Positions 1 through 6,766 of a stretch of 21,209 nucleotides of DNA are shown piece after piece (within the stretch, counting starts at the first letter, position 1; each line of letters opens with the position of its first letter). The notes under the pieces are model-generated. The model ran no database searches. It had not been told where the DNA came from and saw only the letters and a list, made by a program, of their open reading frames with translations. The stretch is from Candidatus Pollutiaquabacter sp. GTDB taxonomy: Bacteria; Bacteroidota; Bacteroidia; AKYH767-A; 2013-40CM-41-45. The stretch is from NCBI GenBank assembly GCA_903854075.1, contig CAINVI010000340.1, positions 1 to 21,209 on the forward strand, read 5' to 3'. The position numbers were made by a program, and so were the translations under genes.

Positions 1-498
1 CAAATTCGTCGCAACCGACGAGCAGTAGTTCCCTGTACTTCCAGTGCATAATCGAGCCAGGGTAACCTCTTGCCGATATGATTGTAATGGTTACTGATGT
101 TTATGCCACCTACCAGCGCGGTTGCTCCGTCAATCACAGTGACTTTACGATGCAGACGCCGGCCCAGATGAAACTTACCTTTCGAAAAAAAAACGCCCGA
201 AAAATTGCAGCTGTACGCCGTTGTTTCGGAGATCTTCCGCCACACGCGGGGGTATTCCCGGCGATCCGAACGTGTCCAGCAAAACATACACGAGAACACC
301 ACGCTGAGCTGCCTGCCGCAGCGCTTCGATGATGCGTAAGCCGGTTTCGTCTGCTTCAAAAACATAGGTTTGAAGATGTATTTCAACCTTAGCGGAGGAA
401 AGCAGCGTCTCTAATTGTTGGAAATAGTCACGGCCGCTGCGAAGCAACCGGACATAGTTCGGACTACTGTAGTGCTTGCTGTTTCCTGTAAAACTCAT
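1..498 (-). CDS. Phospholipase D / cardiolipin synthase-like protein, N-terminal part, frameshifted and cut by window edge
   Basis: The reading frame from the ATG at 498 encodes a PLD-type N-terminal domain (segments such as VEIHLQTYVFEADETG and RGVLVYVLLDTFGS) but runs into a stop near 175. Past a run of nine A at 185-193 (T on the coding strand), the next frame carries on without a stop to the window edge and encodes HLGRRLHRKVTVID and ALVGGINISNHYN. This contains the first HKD motif (H-x-K-x4-D, bases 129-152) of the phospholipase D superfamily. Removing one T restores a single open frame, so this is one gene with a frameshift or a sequencing indel. The family includes cardiolipin synthases, which join phosphatidylglycerol units at the membrane; the second HKD motif would lie outside the window. 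An upstream TTG at 519 is an unlikely start because it lies in the promoter element at 517-524. Family assignment is firm; exact substrate is not. Confidence 0.8.
185..193. repeat. A9 homopolymer at the frameshift point of the PLD gene
   Basis: Nine consecutive A on the + strand (nine T in the coding direction). The protein match switches frame exactly here: QLQFFGRFF before the run and KGKFHLGRRLHRK after it. Eight bases would restore the frame. It may be a sequencing or assembly error, a fixed mutation, or a slipping phase-variable tract. Confidence 0.85.
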
Positions 499-516
499 TA
501 ATTGCCTATCTGTTCC

Positions 517-524
517 CAAATTTA
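517..524 (-). promoter_or_regulatory. Candidate Bacteroidota -7 promoter element for the PLD gene
   Basis: On the - strand the bases read TAAATTTG, an exact match to the TAnnTTTG element recognised by the Bacteroidota primary sigma factor. It lies about 19 bases upstream of the ATG at 498, implying a very short leader. I do not see a good TTTG at the -33 position, so this rests on the -7 element and its placement only. Confidence 0.45.
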
Positions 525-641
525 GTGATACGCACCCTCATTTTTAACTTCCTGATGCGGAACTGCTATAAATCAGTTCTTAATTGATTATTTTTAAGCC
601 GTTTTAGAACATTAACCACAAACTAAACGTAGAACGTCACG

Positions 642-911
642 ATGAATACTGAATTGCTTTTCGCGCATTTGGTCTCCATTTTCCACTCCTCGGCCATGGT
701 TGCTTTGGGCAAATTAAAGAACCCGGCTACCGATAAAATCGAGCGTAATCTGGAACAAGCCAAGCAGGCGATAGACATGCTCGAAATGCTACGCGTTAAA
801 ACCAATGGTCAACTGACGGATAACGAAAAACGAATGCTCGATGCCTCGTTGACAGATTTGCGATTGAATTACGTCGACGAGAATAAAAAGGAACTTTCAG
901 GCAATAACTAA
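642..911 (+). CDS. DUF1844 family small protein
   Basis: An 89-residue protein with the pattern of the DUF1844 family: an N-terminal hydrophobic segment (LLFAHLVSIFHSSAMVALG), then a helical part with AKQAIDMLEMLRVKTNGQLT and DNEKRMLDASLTDLRLNYV. Family members are about this length; their function is not established. No signal peptide is evident, so a cytoplasmic or peripheral membrane location is likely. The stop is followed after 8 bases by the coiled-coil protein gene, so the two are probably co-transcribed. The upstream gap to the divergent PLD gene (499-641) must hold its promoter; the only candidate I see is a TATTTTTA near 590, one mismatch from the -7 consensus, which I do not list separately. 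Confidence 0.8.
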   Translation: MNTELLFAHLVSIFHSSAMVALGKLKNPATDKIERNLEQAKQAIDMLEMLRVKTNGQLTDNEKRMLDASLTDLRLNYVDENKKELSGNN

Positions 912-919
912 TCTCAACC

Positions 920-1849
920 ATGAATACTCAGGACAACCAAAAAACGGACTACCAGGAACAAGGCCCTAAAAAAGGGATTGTGATCATCGTAATTACCATT
1001 TTGCTTGGAACAAATGGTTTGCTGCTCTGGCAGTTTTTTGAAAAGAAGAATCGACTGGATGATGCCAACAAGACCATCTACAGCACTACTGCCGAACGGG
1101 ATGCTTTGCAGGTTCAGCTTCAGCAAGTGAAAGCTGATTTTGAAAAAGCAAAATCAGAAAACTCGTCGCTACAAACACAATTGTCAGAACGTGAACAGCA
1201 GATCAATGAAAAGTCTGCCGAAATCCAACGCCTGATTGCACTTGGCGGCCCTGCACAGATTGCCAGAGCCAAAGCGGAGCTGGCCAAACTCAAAGAGATG
1301 AATCAACTTTATGTTGCTCAGTTGGATTCGCTGAATCAGGTCGCGTCCCGATTGCAAGCAGAGAACACCGATCTTTCCTCGAACTTGTCACAGGCCCGGA
1401 ATACCAATGATAAACTATCTGCGCAGAACACCATGCTCAGCTCTAAGGTGGCTGCCGGCTCGGTGCTGAAAGCTATGTCTCCGGTCACGGAAGGTGTGCG
1501 TTACCGTTCTAACGGTAAAGAGTCGCTGACGGATCGCGCCAAACAGGTACAGAAGATCCGTACGCGTTTCACTCTGGCAGAAAACAAAGTGATCGACCGT
1601 GGTTCGGTGGATTTGTATATTCGTGTTGTCGGGCCCGATGGGGCGGTGATGTCATCCATGCAGGACGCTTTCAACAGCAACGGACAATCGCTCAATTATA
1701 CCTTGAAGGAAACGGTGGATTATGCTAACGCCGATACGCCGGTTGAAGTCAGCTGGGCCAAAGGAACGCAGTTCGCTATCGGAACATATAACGTGGAAAT
1801 TTACCACAGCGGTACGATGATCGGGAAGTCATCCATTCAACTTAAGTAA
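920..1849 (+). CDS. Membrane-anchored coiled-coil protein with C-terminal beta-rich domain
   Basis: I do not recognise a named family for this 309-residue protein. After a charged N-terminus there is one transmembrane segment at about residues 19-40 (hydrophobic, followed by EKKNR). Residues about 46-185 are a long heptad-rich coiled coil (many Leu/Ala/Gln/Glu, e.g. QLSEREQQINEKSAEIQRL and ELAKLKEMNQLYVAQLDSL). The C-terminal 115 residues are not coiled coil and look beta-rich (VDLYIRVVGPDGAV, GTYNVEIYHSGTMIGKSSIQL). The order suggests a short cytoplasmic tail, one membrane pass and a periplasmic stalk ending in a globular domain. Topology is inferred. It follows the DUF1844 gene by 8 bases and ends 18 bases before a strong terminator. 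A structural or scaffolding envelope role is a guess. Confidence 0.75.
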   Translation: MNTQDNQKTDYQEQGPKKGIVIIVITILLGTNGLLLWQFFEKKNRLDDANKTIYSTTAERDALQVQLQQVKADFEKAKSENSSLQTQLSEREQQINEKSAEIQRLIALGGPAQIARAKAELAKLKEMNQLYVAQLDSLNQVASRLQAENTDLSSNLSQARNTNDKLSAQNTMLSSKVAAGSVLKAMSPVTEGVRYRSNGKESLTDRAKQVQKIRTRFTLAENKVIDRGSVDLYIRVVGPDGAVMSSMQDAFNSNGQSLNYTLKETVDYANADTPVEVSWAKGTQFAIGTYNVEIYHSGTMIGKSSIQLK

Positions 1850-1867
1850 TACAGCTAATTTGTTGTA

Positions 1868-1893
1868 AAAAGCCCGGTCAACACCGGGCTTTT
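1868..1893. terminator. Bidirectional rho-independent terminator between convergent genes
   Basis: An 11-base perfect stem (AAAAGCCCGGT with ACCGGGCTTTT) around the 4-base loop CAAC. The T-rich side on one strand and A-rich side on the other let it act both ways. It lies between the stop of the + coiled-coil gene (1849) and the stop of the - surface protein gene (1898). Confidence 0.9.
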
Positions 1894-1897
1894 CGTT

Positions 1898-4800
1898 TTA
1901 GAAAAAGGCGCGGAATTGGACGTTGCCAGTGTGAATCGCTTTCGTTTTTTCGCCTTTACGGCCTTCGTAAGAAAGGTTGACCTGAATAATGTTGGTCAGG
2001 TTCTTCAATAAGGAGATGTTCCAGGTGTAATTCGTTCCGGGAGTTAGTCCGCCCAGTAATTCATAGGCGATGAAGCTGTTGACGGCACCGTTATAATCCA
2101 TCCGGATGTAATTGCAGCGTGCGCTCAGACTTCCCGAGTTGATCGAATTCCAGCGCGTTTCGATGCTGAGCCTATTTTCTGCCAGTTGTTCTTGGCCGCC
2201 TTCCTGATTCTGCTTGTTACTGCGACGGTAGCTGCCAATGATTCGGAAAGCATTTGTCGGCTGGTACGTGATCTTCGGTTCCCAGTTCACCGCGTTGATG
2301 CGGTAGTCACGTTCCGGAAAGAAGTCGGAAGAGTTCAGCTGTTCCTGTTGCTCGTAGGAGACAATTAACTGCCATTCCCTCGTCATATTCCAGCGCAGGG
2401 TAAGCAAGTGAGCCGCCAGCTGACGGTAATCAAAACCATTCACCAAGAGCGCTTTATTCTGGTTGATCTGCCACGTATAGTCAGCGCCATATTTCGGATC
2501 ACTCCGATTAAAGAAAACGGTATTGCGGTAACTGGAGTTTGTCGATACCAGTATGCTGTCGGCCAGGTCACGGCTGAACGGATTCAATGCAGAAGCAATT
2601 TCTTCTCCGGTAGTCTTTTTGTCAAGACGCAATAAGAACTGATCCGTAAAGCGATGAAAGAAACGGAATTTCGTCCGATCAGAAACTCCAGCACCGGGAT
2701 TAATATTCAGTACTTCGCTAAAACTGTTGCTTCGTGTGGCGATATATTCGTCCGAATTGAAATAGATGCGAATATACTTTGCCTGATCGGTGAAATTAGC
2801 AATTGCGAATTCATTCAAGTCCTGTACATTGTTTCCATTCAGGTCGCCGATGTACGCATAACTTCCCTGTCCGGCCGGTACTTCGAGGTAGTAATATTCC
2901 TGCTTACGATCACGGCCGGAACTGATTTCGTAATAGGTGACGGCTGAAAGTACTCCTTTCCAAACGACCAGCTGATGATCCATCCTGTTCACCAAGGTTT
3001 GTAAGGGAGGTGTGGTTATCAGTACCGAGTCCAGCACTACCAGATCACGGTAGGTCGTCGTATTCCGGAACGTGTTTTTAGGGTTTTTCATCAGCTCTGC
3101 CGTAGCCGCTACTTCCCGTGCATTCGCAGAAGCGATAAGCGCACTTCCCTGCGGTCCGCGATCCCTGCGATTTTTGAACGATAAGGTACCGCTATTTTTC
3201 AGCGAGTCACGGTACGAAACATAACCGACCCATTCTTGCCACGCGTAACTGTTGCTTTGTAAAGTATCGTTTCCGGCAGCATAGAACCGGTTGGTTTCTG
3301 CGTTATCACGAATACCGATAATCACTTTACCGATTTGTTTTGAAAAATCGAATTGGTGACGCAAGAAACCGGTATTCTGTTGCTGGCTTCGTGTAGACAA
3401 GTAACTGCCTGTTCCTCGTAATACGAAGTTTTTATAGTTCAGGTCGCTGAATATACCATTGTTCCAGCCCGAATAGGCTGCGCCGCGCTGATACGACTTA
3501 AGTTGATAGCCGGCTGTTCCCCAGCGTGCTTTTGTAAAAGCCGCTTCGGCTGCTACGATGTGTTCGTTGGCCGTGAAGTTATTACCCGATACATTCCAGT
3601 CCCGAACGAATTCCGCAGGGCGGTAAGGTTCCAGTGCACGGAAGTTTCGTCCTGCAAATTCGTAATCAATCCGTGAGTTCAGCTTCCATCCGTTGATGGT
3701 GTCTTCGGAAAGTGATGTGCGTTGATCATAGTGCAGTCGTGTCGCAACACCATGGTCATTGGCTTTGTCCAGGTTGGAGTAAAGATTGATATCATTATCG
3801 CTCCATGCAGTTTCGATATACAATTTTTTATTTGGTCGTAATTGGATATCTCCTCCCAGTGTGATCATTCGTCGTTGCTTCGGCGTAATGAGTAATTGTA
3901 CCGGACGGAAATTCCCCTGCGATACACCATTTACCGGTTCAATCCATTTGAATACACGTCCATTTGCTGAGCGAACATCTTGGACGTAATCGCCATTACC
4001 GACACCTACCTCTGAAAAGGATACGTTCCAGCGTGCGTTTGCGGGATCGGTTGAGTAGACAAATACATCATTGTATATTCCGTTAACTCCTACCGTGTCA
4101 ACTTTTCGGTATAACACCAGTGTAGCATCAAATTCACTTAGCGAATCGGAGGTGTTGAAATAGGCCTCGTTAATACTGTCGCCAACATTCGCCATCACAC
4201 TTTTCTGAGCGCTGTCGAGTTCTTGAAGTAACGGCTGGTTCTTACTGTCTTGTTCGGAATAGATATTCAACTTCAACTTTACCTTGTCAGTAACGAATTC
4301 ATTATTCAGGTATAGCATCGAGCGGACGTAATTCCGGTCCGTATATTCAAATTCTACGATGATACGGATGTCTTTCGTGATAAGCCGTTTCGGCATGAAA
4401 GTGATTTCTGCGGTGTTGTAGTCGATGATGTAATCGTACTGCATACCGCGTGTGAGTAGTTGTCCGTCGATAAATACTTTCTCGGTGCCCGATAATACGA
4501 CGATAAAGTTTTCGTTGTCGTTACCGGATAGTCGATACGGTCCCTGATTTCCTTCGACCCCCTGAAATACTTTTCGGGCGAATTTACCTTTCGCAATAGC
4601 AGCGCTGGCAGCTGCATTGAAGGTGCGTGTCTTTTTTATCCTTATGGTATCTACAAGTGAGACTGACGTGGCAGCAAATGCACCCTGACCTCGTTTGAAA
4701 AAGTTCATGAAGTAACTGTCAGGCCTTCTGAGTTCAAAATCACCGGCAATCAGCTTGCTCTTGTCTTTCGAGAGCTGGATGAAAACACGGTCAAACTCCT

Positions 4801-5398
4801 GCAGCTGTTGTGTGTTTCCTTCCGGCTGAATAGGGATATTCTCATCGGTGATAGCCGCCAGGAGTTCGATATCATCGCCCAGCTTTCCTGCCAGCTGCAG
4901 ATTCAGACTTGAGTTGACGAAAACATCCTGGTTGTTTCCGAAGGAAATCCCCCGGGACAAACTACCGTTGGCCATCAATCCTTTTTCCGGGAACAAGGCA
5001 AAGCGACTGTCTGCAGAGGGTTGATAGTAAAACGGATTCGGTTTGGGATCACCTTTTGTTTTGAGTTGCAGCGGGTCTTTATGCCGGTAGGTATCACCAA
5101 GCAAGAACGACATCGCCCGGTACCGGACGTGGATCGTATCCGTTATGCATGTATTTTTTTTTGAGAGGATTATTTTCGCATTGACCCAGTCGACTTCAAA
5201 GCAGGAGGTGTCAAGTGCTTGTCGGTTTTTATCAAACACCTGAACTGTTCCGGGTACCAGACTTAGTGAGTCGATGGTCAGCGTGTCTGTGGATGTATTG
5301 AAAGACTTATAGCGCTGATTGCTCCATCCTTGCGCAGAGGCGGCAGGCTGAAAAAGTATCAGGAGCAAGAACAGCGGTAAAAAGCCTTTGGATGGCAT
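1898..5398 (-). CDS. Large predicted outer-membrane/surface beta-barrel protein (1166 aa)
   Basis: The protein starts with a clear Sec signal peptide (hydrophobic stretch to about residue 22, ending ASAQ) and ends ...NVQFRAFF, with the C-terminal Phe typical of outer-membrane barrels. The body alternates polar and aromatic beta strands over some 900 residues. Near the N-terminus sit two striking blocks: GSLSRGISFGNNQ (145-157) and IPIQPEGNTQQLQEFDRVF (188-206), followed by LIAGDFE. These resemble, from memory, segments of large Bacteroidota surface proteins of the SprA type, but the protein is about half the length of SprA. Residues 852-863 (DLNGNNVQDLNE) form an EF-hand-like loop with acidic or amide residues at positions 1, 3, 5, 9 and 12, which could bind calcium. 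It is alone between two terminators. A TATTTTTA at 5416-5423 on the - strand, one mismatch from the -7 consensus, is a possible promoter. Location is well supported; role is unknown. Confidence 0.8.
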   Translation of the reverse strand: MPSKGFLPLFLLLILFQPAASAQGWSNQRYKSFNTSTDTLTIDSLSLVPGTVQVFDKNRQALDTSCFEVDWVNAKIILSKKNTCITDTIHVRYRAMSFLLGDTYRHKDPLQLKTKGDPKPNPFYYQPSADSRFALFPEKGLMANGSLSRGISFGNNQDVFVNSSLNLQLAGKLGDDIELLAAITDENIPIQPEGNTQQLQEFDRVFIQLSKDKSKLIAGDFELRRPDSYFMNFFKRGQGAFAATSVSLVDTIRIKKTRTFNAAASAAIAKGKFARKVFQGVEGNQGPYRLSGNDNENFIVVLSGTEKVFIDGQLLTRGMQYDYIIDYNTAEITFMPKRLITKDIRIIVEFEYTDRNYVRSMLYLNNEFVTDKVKLKLNIYSEQDSKNQPLLQELDSAQKSVMANVGDSINEAYFNTSDSLSEFDATLVLYRKVDTVGVNGIYNDVFVYSTDPANARWNVSFSEVGVGNGDYVQDVRSANGRVFKWIEPVNGVSQGNFRPVQLLITPKQRRMITLGGDIQLRPNKKLYIETAWSDNDINLYSNLDKANDHGVATRLHYDQRTSLSEDTINGWKLNSRIDYEFAGRNFRALEPYRPAEFVRDWNVSGNNFTANEHIVAAEAAFTKARWGTAGYQLKSYQRGAAYSGWNNGIFSDLNYKNFVLRGTGSYLSTRSQQQNTGFLRHQFDFSKQIGKVIIGIRDNAETNRFYAAGNDTLQSNSYAWQEWVGYVSYRDSLKNSGTLSFKNRRDRGPQGSALIASANAREVAATAELMKNPKNTFRNTTTYRDLVVLDSVLITTPPLQTLVNRMDHQLVVWKGVLSAVTYYEISSGRDRKQEYYYLEVPAGQGSYAYIGDLNGNNVQDLNEFAIANFTDQAKYIRIYFNSDEYIATRSNSFSEVLNINPGAGVSDRTKFRFFHRFTDQFLLRLDKKTTGEEIASALNPFSRDLADSILVSTNSSYRNTVFFNRSDPKYGADYTWQINQNKALLVNGFDYRQLAAHLLTLRWNMTREWQLIVSYEQQEQLNSSDFFPERDYRINAVNWEPKITYQPTNAFRIIGSYRRSNKQNQEGGQEQLAENRLSIETRWNSINSGSLSARCNYIRMDYNGAVNSFIAYELLGGLTPGTNYTWNISLLKNLTNIIQVNLSYEGRKGEKTKAIHTGNVQFRAFF
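5154..5162. repeat. A9/T9 homopolymer inside the large surface protein gene
   Basis: Nine T on the + strand, read as AAA AAA AAT in the coding direction (part of SKKNTC, residues about 80-84). The frame is intact here. The tract is the same length as the one breaking the PLD gene and lies early in the gene, so a slip would truncate the protein soon after the signal peptide. Confidence 0.7.
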
Positions 5399-5481
5399 CA
5401 GACGACAGTGTTCAGTAAAAATAGTGGATTGGTAGCGATTAGAGTAAGAATTCGTAACGTAAAAACGGCGCGTATATTGAT

Positions 5482-5509
5482 AAAAAAAGCCCCGCGTTAG
5501 CGGGGCTTT
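5482..5509 (-). terminator. Rho-independent terminator after the uppS-bamA-ompH unit
   Basis: A 10-base perfect stem (AAAGCCCCGC with GCGGGGCTTT) around a 4-base loop. In the - direction it is followed by a run of seven T. It starts 18 bases past the stop of the last ompH-like gene at 5528 and closes that unit before the promoter region of the surface protein gene. Confidence 0.88.
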
Positions 5510-5527
5510 AAGAATAATTTGCGTGGT

Positions 5528-6040
5528 TTATTTGACGCCTAATTTGGCCTTGACCAGCGGCAGGATATCATCACTTTCCTGAGCATACAGGAACGATCCC
5601 GAACTCGTGTCAAAAATATAGGAGTATCCTTTTTCTTTAGCTACTTCCTTAATGGAGTCTTCGGCACGCTTTAGGATAGGACCATAAAGCTCTTCTTTTT
5701 TCTTTTGGATAGATTCCTGAGCATTCTCGCGGAAATCTTCGATACGGTTACCGAGATCCTGAAGTTCTTGTTGTTTGGTAGCTTTAATGGCTTCCGGCAT
5801 GGAGTCCATCTTTGCCTGATAGGTCTGGATCTTATTCTGGTATTCGCCGGTCATGATTTTCAATTGTCCGTCGAGTGATTCACCGAATTTTTTCAGCGTA
5901 CTGTCGGCCTGACGCGTCTGTGGCATAGACTGGATGAGTTCGGCAGAGTTAATGTGGCCAAACTTATGCGAAATCTGAGCCTGTGTACTTGTAGCGAAAC
6001 CGATGAGCGCGATGAAGGCGGCAAAAAGAATACGTTTCAT
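5528..6040 (-). CDS. OmpH/Skp-family periplasmic chaperone (second copy)
   Basis: A 170-residue protein with a signal peptide (MKRILFAAFIALIGFATSTQ, cleavage after AQ at about residue 22). It then has the OmpH/Skp pattern: an N-terminal strand KFGHINSAELIQSMPQ, a long charged helical hairpin (about 45-125) rich in Lys, Glu and Gln, and a C-terminal strand segment GYSYIFDTSSGSFLYAQ. Skp proteins form trimeric clamps that hold unfolded outer-membrane proteins in the periplasm and pass them to BamA. Length is normal for the family. The gene is 26 bases downstream of another ompH-like gene and at the 3' end of the bamA unit, fitting this role. It could be called skp by orthology, but with two copies I leave the symbol empty. 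Confidence 0.9.
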   Translation of the reverse strand: MKRILFAAFIALIGFATSTQAQISHKFGHINSAELIQSMPQTRQADSTLKKFGESLDGQLKIMTGEYQNKIQTYQAKMDSMPEAIKATKQQELQDLGNRIEDFRENAQESIQKKKEELYGPILKRAEDSIKEVAKEKGYSYIFDTSSGSFLYAQESDDILPLVKAKLGVK

Positions 6041-6066
6041 AGTGAAGTGGATAGAGTGGGGTTATT

Positions 6067-6723
6067 TTATTTCTTGATTTGGTTCTTGTTGATGGTTTCG
6101 CCTTTTTCCATCACCGGTTTGTCGTTACCACCGGTGGAAGGCACTCCAGTTTTACTGTCTGCGCCACCGGCGCTGCCGGATTTAGCGGCTGGCTTGTATC
6201 CCATAGCCGTCAATACCGCATCGCTCTTGTCGTACTTTGGATTGGCGTACAGCATGATAAGATCGCTGGACTTGTCGAAGATGACGGCATAACTTTGTTC
6301 GGTGGCCATTTTCTTTACAGCATTGAAGATCTTATCCTGGATCGGTTTTACCAGTTCTTGCTTCTTTTTGAAAAGATCACCTTCGTAACCGAAACGTTGT
6401 TTCTGAAGATCTTTTACGTCTTTTTCCTTAAGGGCAATTTCTTCCTGGCGACGCTTTTTCATTTCTTCCGTAAGCAGCACCTGCTCGGCTTGATAGGCTT
6501 TATAGAGTTTGTCGATGATCGCATAACGGTCTTCGATTTCCTTTTGCCACTGGATGGAGAGGTTGTCGAGCTGTTGTTGAGCCGCTTTGTATTCCGGGAT
6601 ATTTTCGAGGATATACTCCGTGTTTACATACGCGTATTTCTGCGCAGAGGCAGACATCACGGAAAGTAACAAAGCGCCTGCGAAAAGCAGGCTGCGAAGC
6701 GTTGTGCTGAAGCACGTTTTCAT
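6067..6723 (-). CDS. OmpH/Skp-family periplasmic chaperone (first copy, with low-complexity tail)
   Basis: A 218-residue protein. The ATG at 6723 is chosen because it begins a good signal peptide (SLLFAGALLLSVMSASAQ) and follows an AAGGAA sequence by about 7 bases; a longer frame reaching 6900 would run into the bamA coding region. The mature part has the OmpH/Skp signature: KYAYVNTEYILENIPEYKAA, a long coiled hairpin to about residue 140 with many Lys/Glu/Gln, then QSYAVIFDKSSDLIMLYA. Residues about 177-218 form an extra Gly/Ser/Lys-rich tail that the second copy lacks. It lies 43 bases after bamA. Role by family: periplasmic chaperone for outer-membrane proteins on their way to the barrel-assembly machinery. 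Confidence 0.9.
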   Translation of the reverse strand: MKTCFSTTLRSLLFAGALLLSVMSASAQKYAYVNTEYILENIPEYKAAQQQLDNLSIQWQKEIEDRYAIIDKLYKAYQAEQVLLTEEMKKRRQEEIALKEKDVKDLQKQRFGYEGDLFKKKQELVKPIQDKIFNAVKKMATEQSYAVIFDKSSDLIMLYANPKYDKSDAVLTAMGYKPAAKSGSAGGADSKTGVPSTGGNDKPVMEKGETINKNQIKK

Positions 6724-6766
6724 GTGCGGTTTCCTTTCAGTTTTAAGGGGTTGCAAAGGTATGAAT

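Noticed and set aside
78..332. 84-residue open frame on the + strand at the left edge
   Set aside because: It lies opposite the PLD gene, whose HKD motif on the - strand is convincing; the + translation has no family pattern.
6079..6669. 196-residue open frame on the + strand opposite the first ompH-like gene
   Set aside because: Phe/Leu/Val-rich translation is what the antisense of a Lys/Glu-rich coiled coil gives; not a gene.
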